Assembly: GCA_039714735.1 (NCBI GenBank)
Contig: JBDLIT010000001.1
Span: 1-64,000, forward strand
DNA from: JASJBU01 sp039714735
Lineage (GTDB): Bacteria > Pseudomonadota > Gammaproteobacteria > Chromatiales > Chromatiaceae
Direction: 5' to 3'
DNA: 64,000 nucleotides
The notes under the pieces were generated by a model. The model made no database searches. It was not told the DNA's origin and saw only the letters and a list, made by a program, of their open reading frames with translations. The position numbers and the translations under genes were made by a program. Below, piece after piece: positions 9,501 through 17,524 of the stretch. Every line of letters begins with the position of its first letter. Position 1 is the stretch's first letter.

Positions 9501-11507
9501 GGCGCTGGTGGGTTCCTTGGACTCGATTTTGCGCCCTAATACGTCACACAGGCTTTCCTGTAGTTGCTGCTGACGCACCGGCTTTTGTAGAAATGCCGTG
9601 ATCCGGGCATCTTTGATCAACGGTGAATCCGGATCGAATCCACTGGAACTGAGCATGATAATATGAGGCTGAGGAATTGAGGCGTCGGCCTGAATCTGAC
9701 GGGCCAGTTCCAGCCCATCCATACCTGGCATATGCCAATCGAGCAGGATGACCTGGAAGGGCTTTTGCTGACTGGCGCTCTGCCGCAAAATTCTGAGCGC
9801 TTCATGGCCGGAGGCACAGCTGGCATTGCGCATGCCCCAGGCAACGACCTGTTTATGCAGGATCTCCCGGTTGACTGCGTGGTCATCCACAATCAGCACC
9901 TGGACACCCTGCAGTATTTGCGGGTCATTTGACTCAGACCTGTATTCCTGAGCTACATCCAGGCGGATGGTGAAGCGGAAATGGCTGCCTTCGCTCGGTG
10001 CACTTTCCAGTTCGAGCTGCCCCCCCATCAACGTCACCAACCGCTTGGCGATAGCCAGTCCAAGCCCCGTGCCGCCATGGCTGCGTGTAGTGGAGCCATC
10101 GGCCTGACTGAAGGCGTGAAAAATGATCTTTTGTTGTTCGGTATTGATGCCGGGGCCGGTGTCGGATACCTCAAAGGACAGCCTCAAGTGATCTACTCTA
10201 CGTTCGACCGCGCGAGTCCCGAGGCGAACCTCTCCCTGATTGGTGAACTTGACTGCGTTGCCCAACAGATTGATGAGGATCTGCCGCAGCCTGACGGCAT
10301 CGCCCCTTACCCACTGGGGTAAGTCAGGTGGCAGATTCGGCACCAGCTCCAGCCCTTTGCGATGTGCTTGGGCGGAGACCATCTCCAGGGTGTTCTCCAG
10401 CAGCTGGCGCAGATCGAAATCCTCGTGAATCAGTTGCAGTTTATTGGCTTCGATCTTGGAGAAGTCGAGGATATCGTTGATTACGCTCAACAGGGTCTCG
10501 GCCGAGCGATGAGCGGTACTGGCCAGGCGACGCGCCCTTTCGTCCAGGCCTGTGTCAAGCAACAGCTCTGTCATGCCCAGCACTCCGTTCATGGGAGTGC
10601 GGATCTCATGACTCATGGTGGCGAGGAATTCACTCTTTGCCCGGCTGGCGGCCTCGGCGGCCTCTTTTGCCATGAATAGCTCTTCAGTACGCTCCTCTAC
10701 CCGCTTTTCAAGTGTCTGCTGGTACGCTTCAATCTCTTTTCGGGAGAGACTCAGCTGCTTGACCATGCGGTTGAAGTTGTCTGCCAGATGGCTCAACTCA
10801 CCCCCTGCCGTTACCGCCACCCGTTCATCCAAGTGTCCCTCGGCTATCTTCTGGGTGGCCTGTGCCAATTGATCAACGGGGCGGGTAATTCTTCGGGTCA
10901 GCAGAAAAGTCAGGACAATCGCCACACCGACAATCAGCGTGGCCATCCAGATCGCTGAACTGATTGCCTTCATCGCCTGTTGCTGTATCTGTTCTGTATT
11001 AAATACCAAGCGTACATAACCCAGGAGTTCCTGCTTGAGGGGCTTGGCTTCCTCCTCCGTTGGAAATGAGTCCAGTTCTATGTCCTGCGTACTCATCACC
11101 GGCACAAGGAACTGGATATGCCTTCCATCTTCGCTGAAAACGGGCGAAATATTGGAGACCGCACTATCAGTCTGCCAATTCGGGAATAACTCCTGGGCCG
11201 ATTCCATCCACCACTCTGCCAGAGCCGTCTTATTCGGACGCAGCAGTCCCAGGTAAGTTGTCTCTCCATCATCTACGCTACTGAGGATGGTTCTGAGGGT
11301 CTCTTTATCTTCGGAAAACAGGACATATTCGCTGAATTTTGCGACTATTTCCGACACTTCCATGCCGTGTTTAGTCAGTGCTTCGAGGCGACTATCCCAC
11401 TCTCGCTTGATCTCGTAGGTTGTGACCGCCATAGCGGTAAGCAACACCAGTAAGATGGAAAGCAGGTTGAATTTCGTCGTCAGGCCAAAGCCTATATTCT
11501 GCGTCAT
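6564..11507 (-). CDS. hybrid sensor kinase with three receivers, Hpt, PAS, GGDEF and EAL domains
   Basis: A 1647-residue membrane-bound signalling protein. Segments in order are: membrane helix 10-30; periplasmic sensor about 31-182; membrane helix 183-205; HAMP 202-255; HisKA with phospho-acceptor His300 in SHEIRTP; HATPase with GTGLGL near 480-485; receiver 1 (Asp590); receiver 2 (Asp726); Hpt with His876 in AHSLKSGSANLG; receiver 3 (Asp999); PAS about 1075-1195; GGDEF with SGDEF at 1283-1287 and an RxxD inhibition site at 1274-1277; and EAL with the motif at 1411-1413. A complete phosphorelay is thus fused to both c-di-GMP synthesis and breakdown domains. SGDEF instead of GGDEF is a common active variant; whether one or both output domains work is not clear. 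The gene starts 10 bases after a decayed substrate-binding protein gene and is followed by the HDOD gene. Confidence 0.95.
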   Translation of the reverse strand: MTQNIGFGLTTKFNLLSILLVLLTAMAVTTYEIKREWDSRLEALTKHGMEVSEIVAKFSEYVLFSEDKETLRTILSSVDDGETTYLGLLRPNKTALAEWWMESAQELFPNWQTDSAVSNISPVFSEDGRHIQFLVPVMSTQDIELDSFPTEEEAKPLKQELLGYVRLVFNTEQIQQQAMKAISSAIWMATLIVGVAIVLTFLLTRRITRPVDQLAQATQKIAEGHLDERVAVTAGGELSHLADNFNRMVKQLSLSRKEIEAYQQTLEKRVEERTEELFMAKEAAEAASRAKSEFLATMSHEIRTPMNGVLGMTELLLDTGLDERARRLASTAHRSAETLLSVINDILDFSKIEANKLQLIHEDFDLRQLLENTLEMVSAQAHRKGLELVPNLPPDLPQWVRGDAVRLRQILINLLGNAVKFTNQGEVRLGTRAVERRVDHLRLSFEVSDTGPGINTEQQKIIFHAFSQADGSTTRSHGGTGLGLAIAKRLVTLMGGQLELESAPSEGSHFRFTIRLDVAQEYRSESNDPQILQGVQVLIVDDHAVNREILHKQVVAWGMRNASCASGHEALRILRQSASQQKPFQVILLDWHMPGMDGLELARQIQADASIPQPHIIMLSSSGFDPDSPLIKDARITAFLQKPVRQQQLQESLCDVLGRKIESKEPTSATPFKAQGRILLAEDNPVNQEVALGMLKILGCETSLAEDGAEALESATKTSYDLILMDCHMPVLDGFSASSDIRRMEQLQGRSPAPIIALTADVQRGIKEQCINAGMDDYLSKPFNQTKLEEMLNKWLPEQSVADDTSDQMAEPPRLPAEGVLDLRQLDQLRELGNQSGRDVLGKAIGHYLQQTPGDATQLQTALEAQDANTLRRIAHSLKSGSANLGAKNFSLQCAELEKLAWEEELEQASVVLEKLQRALPAVLTALQEVTTGASQIDAEPPTKPSSSEKLLLVDDDPGFRMMLREALGSAGFSITEAENGREAMTHIQQQKPDMVLLDALMDDMDGFEVCRRIHEIPEFNNIPILMVTGLDDIDSVNRAYESGAAGFITKPVNFTIVIHRIRFQLRAAADARALNESREQLSTAQRIARLGYWRWNCNTDSFEISEHLAELLGATVDGFGNKLQDYINLVHPDDRDFITQQLASAKQGDALEPADYRLSIDDLKTITVHQELDLIANGDQIILGTIQDITQQRKAEKRIRQLAYTDELTGLASRAYFYKHVDDVIKAAQRREERFALLYLDLDGFKDVNDSLGHDVGDLLLQTVAKRIQSVLRQTDFVARLSGDEFCILVDNVNSEYDASDVAKRCLEVMNHPVDLNLQSIRPRASIGISHYPEDGKDLQTLLKTADSAMYAAKAEGKHRFSFYQPELTVQAEQRLQIEEELRQGLENDELELHFQPQIELASGKLIGAEALVRWRHPRLGLVPPNEFIGIAERIGLIKALGVWVLNTACKQTVAWQQMGLPDFRIAVNISPIHFQDPVIVETISRTLNTTGLAPASLELEITESVVQTTGQNLEIFESIRAMGVRIAIDDFGTGYSSLGSLKKLPIDCLKVDRMFITDMLEDPNSSIILGTIVGVAQALGHEVVAEGVETLQQVKVLNGIGCDIAQGFYFSRPVPADEIPAFVNARFPVAENADQNYSGQLKIIN

Positions 11508-11517
11508 TCAATACCCA

Positions 11518-11770
11518 TTATTGGTAAACGAACGAGAAAAGCAGTACCGCTTTCGCCGTCTTGCTGGAATAGACCGTTTTATCCGCTATCCCCAATATAC
11601 TATCGGCCTTGCGGTCCAATGACTTTAATGCCGATGGCAGCCCTTTGGCCGTCTTTACGGGAACCACAATGATCTCAAGACCCAATTTGGCAGCGGCAGC
11701 CTGAGATAGTCCCCCCCCATTCCTGATTGAGCCGGGGGTCATAGAGCATTCCCACCCGCCTCGGAGATGA
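11518..11770 (-). pseudogene. remnant of an ABC-type substrate-binding protein (PF04392-like)
   Basis: Two reading frames join into one recognisable fragment. The upstream frame gives RVGMLYDPRLNQEWG; after a run of eight G residues (complement of C at 11711-11718) the other frame continues GLSQAAAAKLGLEIIVVPVK and later DSILGIADKTVYSS. This matches the middle of the PF04392 family of uncharacterised ABC-type substrate-binding proteins. The frameshift lies in the G8 tract, and the family's C-terminal part is missing: the frame stops after LLFSFVY, 10 bases before the giant kinase start. Sequence further upstream to 11988 gives no convincing N-terminal half. Such proteins are often encoded just upstream of sensor kinases or GGDEF proteins, so this is probably a lost sensing partner. 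Confidence 0.65.
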
Positions 11771-11988
11771 TGGATGCAAATGTATACGGCATGGGGGATG
11801 AAACCTTTAAACCCAGGAACTGCGGTTGACCTCGGTAGATGGAGCAGGCATTCTGTCGTTTATGAATATCCACCAACCCACAAAACATAGAATCGAGATG
11901 CGCCGACCATCCGTATGGGCAGGTCGCGCACATCTGCGGGTCTGGAGGGGATTGTTTAGCGTTTAAACCAGCAAACCAAGCGATTTCC

Positions 11989-12027
11989 AAAAGGCCGTAG
12001 ATGGCAGCATCTGCGGCCTTTTTGTTT
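11989..12027 (+). terminator. terminator-like hairpin in the leader of the EamA gene
   Basis: AAAAGGCCG (11989-11997) pairs with CGGCCTTTTT (12014 onward), with a partly paired inner loop, and is followed by T-rich sequence. No intact + strand gene lies upstream of it. It ends shortly before the AGGAGG of the EamA gene, so it may attenuate that gene's transcript or be left from a lost gene. Confidence 0.5.
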
Positions 12028-12055
12028 TTGGCTCACTGAAAAGGAGGAAATTATC

Positions 12056-12958
12056 ATGTCTGTCCCGGCCGCCTATCTGGGGATTGTGCTGATCTGGGGA
12101 ACCACGCCACTGGCCATCAAGTGGAGTGGTGAAGGTGTCGGCTATCTGTTCGGCGTCACCGGCCGTATGGTCATCGGTGTGGTGCTGGCCTTGGCGCTGG
12201 TGCATCTGATGCAACTGCGACTGCCCTGGCACCGTGTAGCGCGATACACCTACCTGGCAGCCGGGCTGGGCATCTATGTGGCGATGACCTCGGTCTATTG
12301 GGCCTCTCAGTTTCTCCCATCCGGTTGGATAGCCGTGTTGTTCGGGCTGGCGCCGATAGTCACCGGCTTGATGGCCAGGATCTGGCTGGCGGAGCAGGGT
12401 CTGACGCCGGTGCGCCTTGCCGCCATGCTGGTGGCGCTGTCAGGGCTTGCGGTGATCTTCGATGTAGGTCTCGACAACGGGCATCAGATTATTCTGGGCA
12501 TGCTCGGTGTGCTGTTTTCAGTGATCAGTCACTCCGCGAGCGCAGTCTGGGTCAAACGCATGGAGTCAGGTTTACATGGATTGGTGATCACAACCGGTGG
12601 GCTGGTGGTGTCGGCGCCCCTGTTTCTGTTGACCTGGTTTCTGCAGGGTGAGGCCTGGCCTGTGGTGATTGAGTCAAAGGCCAGCTTGTCAATCCTCTAT
12701 CTCGGCGTGGTGGGTTCGGTGCTCGGCTTCGCGCTCTATTACTACGTGCTACGGCATATCGAGGCGACCAGGGTGGCCCTCATCACCCTGGTAACACCGG
12801 TCATAGCCCTGCTTGTGGGTCACTGGTTGAATGGGGAAGCGATCAATGGCCAGATCTGGCTTGGAACCCTGTTGATCATGACGGGGCTGTTGGGATTCGA
12901 AATGGGCAGCCAATGGATGTCCCGCCTGCGACCTGATGGCCTGAACAAGGCGCCATAG
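12056..12958 (+). CDS. EamA-family membrane transporter (DMT superfamily)
   Basis: A 300-residue inner-membrane protein with about ten hydrophobic segments arranged as two EamA repeats, about residues 5-135 and 150-285. The repeat hallmarks are WGTTPLAIKW at the start and the GSVLGFALYYYVLRHIEATR segment in the second repeat. Members export or exchange metabolites such as amino acids, but the substrate cannot be told from sequence. AGGAGG lies seven to twelve bases before the ATG. The gene is flanked by a terminator-like hairpin upstream and two hairpins downstream, so it is probably transcribed alone. Confidence 0.9.
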   Translation: MSVPAAYLGIVLIWGTTPLAIKWSGEGVGYLFGVTGRMVIGVVLALALVHLMQLRLPWHRVARYTYLAAGLGIYVAMTSVYWASQFLPSGWIAVLFGLAPIVTGLMARIWLAEQGLTPVRLAAMLVALSGLAVIFDVGLDNGHQIILGMLGVLFSVISHSASAVWVKRMESGLHGLVITTGGLVVSAPLFLLTWFLQGEAWPVVIESKASLSILYLGVVGSVLGFALYYYVLRHIEATRVALITLVTPVIALLVGHWLNGEAINGQIWLGTLLIMTGLLGFEMGSQWMSRLRPDGLNKAP

Positions 12959-12981
12959 ATCCAGTCAACCCATGCAGTCTA

Positions 12982-13011
12982 CCAGCCCGGATAATCGATT
13001 ATCCGGGCTGG
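12982..13011. terminator. 30-base perfect palindrome after the EamA gene
   Basis: The 30 bases from CCAGCCCGG to CCGGGCTGG are a perfect inverted repeat centred on ATCGAT. It begins 23 bases after the EamA stop. There is no T-run, so it may act as an mRNA-stabilising hairpin or a protein-binding palindrome rather than as a terminator itself. Confidence 0.45.
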
Positions 13012-13026
13012 CCATCCATCTCACTC

Positions 13027-13050
13027 AAGGGCCTGACAGGCCCTTTTTTT
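13027..13050 (+). terminator. terminator of the EamA gene
   Basis: AAGGGCCTG-A-CAGGCCCTT hairpin followed by seven T residues, a classic rho-independent terminator 68 bases after the EamA stop. Confidence 0.85.
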
Positions 13051-13248
13051 GGTATGGAGCTCACCTGAAATAGATTGAAACAGGCTGGATACAAACTCAT
13101 AACAGTCTGGAAATTCCAGGGAAATAGGTGATTGCTAGAGTAATTATCAGGTCAATGGCTGTGTTCGGAGCCGTATCTTAATCCGGATGGGCTATGAGAT
13201 GGGTGCGGGAATCATACCCGCAAAGAATAAATGCAGGAGGAAACTGAC

Positions 13249-14577
13249 ATGTTGAAACTCAAACGCTTTTTTTTCACAAGCCTGGCGGCTTTAGGTATTG
13301 TAGGACTCCTTGCAGCTTGTGGCGGAGGTGGTGATGATGGGCCGGTGTTTGATCCGGATGTTCCACCACAGGACGTTGAGGTAGTGTCTGGGGATGGCTT
13401 CAACAGTGAGCTGGGAAATACCATCTCTTGGGAGTATGACGAAACCGCCACGGGTCATGTGGTCTATTGGGACACTCAGCCGAACGTAACGGTCGACAGC
13501 CCACAAGTAGTCCCTACAGATACCGGTCGCAACTACATCATCCACGCTGATCCGGCGGAGGTTTTTGCGGGTGAAACCATTTATTACTTATTGGTAGCGA
13601 CTGCTGGGGATCAGGTGTCTGAACCCTCCGAAGTGGTTTCAGGTACACCACAGACGGCTGTGACAGCCAACAGTCTGAATGATTTGGCATGGAATGGCTC
13701 TCCCGTGGATGGCAGCATAATTGCCCTGGTGGCAGTGGGCGACAGCGGTACCATCCTCAACAGTCAGAATGGCACCCTGGACGGCTGGACTGAAGTTGAT
13801 CACGGACTCACGGATGAATCCCTGGCCGGTGTGACCTGGGGTAATGCTCAGTATCTAGTGGTGGGAGCTGGCAACACAGTGCTGACCAGCCCGGATGGCA
13901 GCGCCTGGGCCTGGATTGATCTGAATGAACAAAACATCCCTAACTCAGATCTGGAGGACGTGGCTTGGACCGGCGCCGGCTATATCGTGGTCGGTAAGAA
14001 TGGCGCCGTTCTGACTGGCAATGCAGACGGAGCGGTCTGGACCGAGCAATCAACCGGCATTGACACCGCGATCACCCTGGAAGGCGTAGCGGAAGGCAAC
14101 GGCACCCTCGTGGCGGTCGGCACCAAGGCTACGATCATCACCAGCCAAGACGCTGGGGTGACCTGGACGCTGATCGATCTAAGTGCACAGAGCATCAGTA
14201 ATACCAATGATCTCAATGACGTGACCTGGGATGGCACGAGCTTTGGTGTGGTGGGTTCTAACAGTACTCTCCTCAGCAGTACCGACGGTCTTGACTGGAT
14301 CGAGAATAATCCCAGCATTTCTGATTACTCACTGGAAGGTGCGGTGCAGTGGGATCCACTCCTGCCTGCGAATTTACCGGTAGATCCTTTGCTGGCCATG
14401 GTTGGATCTGCAGGTACCTTTTTCGTGAGCGATGATCCGGACAGCGGTTACAGCGTGCCCACCGGCACGAACGAGCAGTTGGAGGCGATCATCTGGGTGG
14501 ACATCGAGGATGATGGAATAGAGCCTTACTTTATCATGGTTGGCCATGACGGAACCCTGCTGACAAATCAGCAGTAA
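13249..14577 (+). CDS. lipoprotein with fibronectin III-like and YCF48/BNR-like repeats
   Basis: About 442 residues from the ATG at 13249, which is chosen because AGGAGG sits just upstream at 13234-13239; an in-frame ATG at 13231 lies inside that site. A lipobox LLAAC puts the acylated cysteine near residue 24, followed by a GGGG linker. Residues of about 40-130 resemble a fibronectin type III domain. The rest is about six repeats of 45-50 residues with the pattern VAW..G..YVVVG..GT.LTS.DG..W, as in YCF48-like or Asp-box beta-propellers. It is therefore probably a membrane-anchored propeller facing the periplasm or the cell surface. It stands next to the six-cysteine protein cluster but has its own terminator. 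Function unknown. Confidence 0.85.
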   Translation: MLKLKRFFFTSLAALGIVGLLAACGGGGDDGPVFDPDVPPQDVEVVSGDGFNSELGNTISWEYDETATGHVVYWDTQPNVTVDSPQVVPTDTGRNYIIHADPAEVFAGETIYYLLVATAGDQVSEPSEVVSGTPQTAVTANSLNDLAWNGSPVDGSIIALVAVGDSGTILNSQNGTLDGWTEVDHGLTDESLAGVTWGNAQYLVVGAGNTVLTSPDGSAWAWIDLNEQNIPNSDLEDVAWTGAGYIVVGKNGAVLTGNADGAVWTEQSTGIDTAITLEGVAEGNGTLVAVGTKATIITSQDAGVTWTLIDLSAQSISNTNDLNDVTWDGTSFGVVGSNSTLLSSTDGLDWIENNPSISDYSLEGAVQWDPLLPANLPVDPLLAMVGSAGTFFVSDDPDSGYSVPTGTNEQLEAIIWVDIEDDGIEPYFIMVGHDGTLLTNQQ

Positions 14578-14590
14578 GGCCACTGAATGG

Positions 14591-14628
14591 AAAGGGGCGG
14601 AGCGATATAAGTGCTCCGCCCCTTTTTA
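14591..14628 (+). terminator. terminator of the YCF48-like lipoprotein gene
   Basis: AAAGGGGCGGAGC and GCTCCGCCCCTTT form a 13-bp stem with a nine-base loop, followed by T residues, 13 bases after the stop. Confidence 0.9.
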
Positions 14629-14985
14629 GTTATGATTTTCCCCTGGTTAACACATAGATATTCATAAGTTTGCGGTGGGACTCTACTAACTGTTTGTTTT
14701 TATAAGAATATTCAGTTTCGATAATAAGGGTTGATAATAGGAATCTAGTTATTGATTTTTGATTTCACATCATTTATCAATGGCTCCGCAGAGGACTGAA
14801 AATACCTTTTCAATGTTGGTGGCAAGCACCGGCATGAATGGATTCACATCCAAAAAGTATTTCAACCCAAAATAGTTAATAAATAAAAAAACTTCTGGCT
14901 GCGCATCTCAGACGGTCAACGTGTCTTCAGTTTCTTCTGCTTTTCCGGCGTACTAACGCCATACCGTTACTTAAGGAGGACGGAA
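14629..14985. other. AT-rich intergenic region before the six-cysteine cluster
   Basis: About 360 bases with no supportable gene. The sequence is clearly richer in A and T than its surroundings and probably holds the promoter of the 14986 operon. A small GGCG-tactaa-CGCC hairpin lies just before the ribosome-binding site. I could not assign a known operator. Confidence 0.4.
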
Positions 14986-15948
14986 ATGAAGCGATGGAAG
15001 AGGAGAAAGCTACCAGCGGCTATATGTCTGGCGGCAATGCCGATGCTGTTGACTACACCCACTGCATGGGCGGTAGATGCCTATCGACCGATGTTCACTA
15101 ATTTCTATGCGGCAATACCGGGATTAATAGGATCCAAGCTTGACAGCTGTCTGACCTGTCATCCGACCACAAATGGTGGCGCGCGCAACAGTTATGGTGC
15201 TGATTTCGAGGCAGCCAAGGGTGCGAGTACTCTTGAAGCGGATGTGCAAGCCGCACTGGCTGCTATCGAGCCTCTGGATTCAGACGGGGATACCTTTATC
15301 AATATTGATGAAATAGCCGCCTTGTCTTTTCCGGGCGACTGCACGGATCCGGATCCGGCTGGCTGTGGTCCCGGTGGCGGCGAACCGCCGGTGATTCCAC
15401 CAGGCACCATCACGGAAGGTCCGACCCTGCTGGGTTGCTATGAGTGGAGTCGTTTCCCGAACGAGCGTTTGGCCCTCAGCATCAAACGTTACGGTGGCTT
15501 GGTCACGACCAATCCACGTAATGACTTCATGGAAAATCAGATCCAGACCAGCCATGGTGTGCATGGCAAACATGTGGGTCCCTGCGGAACGAATACCGTA
15601 GGCGCGGTCGATGGCTCATTCATCAAGGATAAAGGCATTGGTTCGCATCTCAGTCTGCATACCTCCTCGGTCCGGGGTGATGGCTATCTGGGTGGTGAAG
15701 ACTGGTGCCGCAGTATCGTTGTCGATTGTATCTCCGAAGAGGACGTGCAGGTGCCAAGGGAATTCAAATGCCGTAGCCGCAATGAGTTCGATATCTTCCA
15801 TGGCGAATCGGAGCTAAAGCTGGTGATGGATCCGGCCGCGGATCCCTTGTGCGGCGCGTTTGAAGATCTGGACGGTCCCGTTGCGGATGGCCGGGGTCAT
15901 GCGAGTGGCTTGAATCTCGGCAATGGGGGGGGCAAAGATAATGACTAA
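14986..15948 (+). CDS. secreted monoheme-type protein with six-cysteine domain (paralogue 1)
   Basis: A 320-residue exported protein: signal peptide 1-29 ending in AWA; a cytochrome-like N-terminal part with the heme motif CLTCH near residues 55-59; a calcium-loop-like DSDGDTFINIDE near 98-109; a proline/glycine linker; then a C-terminal domain from about 150 that I do not recognise. That domain recurs in the next two genes. Shared positions are CYxW, a following (N/D)ER, HGKHV, CG, RG, CRS, a lone Cys, Cys before RNEF, and a last Cys, so six cysteines in all, consistent with three disulfides. AGGAGG lies seven bases before the ATG. It is probably periplasmic or extracellular and co-transcribed with paralogues 2 and 3. 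Confidence 0.85.
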   Translation: MKRWKRRKLPAAICLAAMPMLLTTPTAWAVDAYRPMFTNFYAAIPGLIGSKLDSCLTCHPTTNGGARNSYGADFEAAKGASTLEADVQAALAAIEPLDSDGDTFINIDEIAALSFPGDCTDPDPAGCGPGGGEPPVIPPGTITEGPTLLGCYEWSRFPNERLALSIKRYGGLVTTNPRNDFMENQIQTSHGVHGKHVGPCGTNTVGAVDGSFIKDKGIGSHLSLHTSSVRGDGYLGGEDWCRSIVVDCISEEDVQVPREFKCRSRNEFDIFHGESELKLVMDPAADPLCGAFEDLDGPVADGRGHASGLNLGNGGGKDND

Positions 15949-16030
15949 TTTCAACGCTTCCCGCTCAAGCGGATTTCCCCCTGTCTGCGAAGACACCAGA
16001 TTAACGGCTCAGTCACTGAAGGAGAAACGG

Positions 16031-16636
16031 ATGAGCAAAGCAATATGTCTGGGGTCGCTGGCCACCGCGCTGGTCCTTGCCGGCTCCATGGGTTTCACTA
16101 CCCTGGTCCAGGCCGATGGGGCAACCAACGATTCGCTTGCCTGCTACTCCTGGAGTGCATTTCCCGATGAGCGCATCAACCTGAACATCAGAGGCGGCGG
16201 TCCCCTGTCGGCTGCGGCCGAGACCATGGCGCAGCGCACCCACGGCATCCACGGCAAGCATGTGGGCAGTTGTGGTGAAGATACCAATTCGGCGCTGGTC
16301 GGGGTCTTAGTGTTCAAGGCGGGCACCGGTTCGACTCTGGGCATCTATTCGCCCCAGAGCCGGGGTAAGGAGAAGTTCAATGCGGATGATGTCTGCCGTT
16401 CGGTGACTATCGAGTGCTACTCCAACGAGGTGAGCAAGACGCCTGCGGAATGGACCTGCCAGAGCCGCAATGAGTTCGATGTCTATCACGGTGAATCCAA
16501 GCTGGAATTGATCGCTATCGATGTGGCGCCTGACGATCCACTCTGTGGTGTGTTCGAGGATAAGGATGCCTTCGAGGACTCCAACGAGAACGATTCAGGT
16601 GTCGCCAGTGGCATGCGGGCCGAAAATGACGATTGA
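16031..16636 (+). CDS. secreted six-cysteine domain protein (paralogue 2)
   Basis: About 201 residues from the ATG at 16031, chosen because AAGGAG lies just upstream and a signal peptide ending in VQA follows at once; the reading frame is open further upstream to 15923 but without such support. The mature protein is almost only the domain seen at the C-terminus of paralogue 1: CYSW, PDER, THGIHGKHVG, CG, RG, CRS, a Cys, CQSRNEF and a final LCG. It has no heme motif. It lies 82 bases after paralogue 1 on the same strand, so a common transcript is likely. The tail is acidic. Function unknown. Confidence 0.85.
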   Translation: MSKAICLGSLATALVLAGSMGFTTLVQADGATNDSLACYSWSAFPDERINLNIRGGGPLSAAAETMAQRTHGIHGKHVGSCGEDTNSALVGVLVFKAGTGSTLGIYSPQSRGKEKFNADDVCRSVTIECYSNEVSKTPAEWTCQSRNEFDVYHGESKLELIAIDVAPDDPLCGVFEDKDAFEDSNENDSGVASGMRAENDD

Positions 16637-16742
16637 GGCTGGTGAAAAACAGTCCAGTCAAGTCGTGGCTCTGCTTGACCTGTTGCGTAGTGTGCGACAA
16701 GTCGAAAGCCACGGGTTTTAAAAGTTTCAGGAGGAATATGCG

Positions 16743-17330
16743 ATGAAACGCAGCAACTATAAGAGGCTAGCCATGGGAACAGTTATTGCGACTGTCCTTG
16801 CCGGCCTGCCAATATCCCAGGCTGTATCCGACGCCAATGACGAAGGCGCGGTGGCCCTGGTTTGTTACAAATGGTCGGATATGAGTGAGTTTTCCGATGA
16901 GCGGCTACGCATCAGTGTGCGCAAACCGGCGCCGATAGCCGAAGGTGATCCATCCCAGGAGACCTGGGGCCTGACAGGACGGCATGTCAATGTCTGTGGA
17001 GACGGGACAGCCTCCACGGTAAGAGGCGTCATCGTCTCTGACGGCATCATCTCGCGTATGGGCGTTCACTCCATGGCGGTACGGGGTGATGGAGACCGCG
17101 ATGCTTGTCGCTCGGTGCATTGGGATTGCACGGCAACTGAGCCTGACCTCCCACGCACACCATTGGAATGGGCGTGCGAAGGGCGCAATGAGTTCGGTGC
17201 ATCCCTGGGTTTTGCGACCCTGGAAAAGATGACAAATGCGGAAATTGAAGCGGATCCGGCCTGTCTGTTTTTCGAGGTGGGTATGAGTGCTACAGACGCA
17301 GATCTGACCACCGGCACATTTGGTAATTAA
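16743..17330 (+). CDS. secreted six-cysteine domain protein (paralogue 3)
   Basis: A 195-residue exported protein with a signal peptide of about 28 residues (ISQA or VSDA region), then the same domain in more divergent form: CYKW, SDER, TGRHVNVCG, RGD, CRS, WDC, CEGRNEF and a last Cys in ACLFF. All six cysteines are kept, while HGKH is changed to TGRH and the YHGES stretch is lost, so the cysteine framework is the most constrained feature. AGGAGG precedes the ATG. A strong terminator follows, which closes the three-gene unit. Confidence 0.85.
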   Translation: MKRSNYKRLAMGTVIATVLAGLPISQAVSDANDEGAVALVCYKWSDMSEFSDERLRISVRKPAPIAEGDPSQETWGLTGRHVNVCGDGTASTVRGVIVSDGIISRMGVHSMAVRGDGDRDACRSVHWDCTATEPDLPRTPLEWACEGRNEFGASLGFATLEKMTNAEIEADPACLFFEVGMSATDADLTTGTFGN

Positions 17331-17348
17331 CCAGATCCTCTAACCTGC

Positions 17349-17378
17349 AGGGCTGGCGCCTGGCGCCAGCCCTTTTTT
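17349..17378 (+). terminator. terminator of the six-cysteine cluster
   Basis: AGGGCTGGCGCC-T-GGCGCCAGCCCT is a 12-bp perfect stem with a run of T, 18 bases after the stop of paralogue 3. Confidence 0.9.
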
Positions 17379-17524
17379 ATGTCTTAGGAAAATTGGAAGG
17401 TTTACTGCGATGAACCTGCTTAGAAGGGCTTACCGCTGCCCTTTTGGCTGAATTTAGGATAATATTCCCAAAATTACCAGGAATACTAAATTCTGTTGCA
17501 TCCTAACATCGAGGTGAAGCTGCC

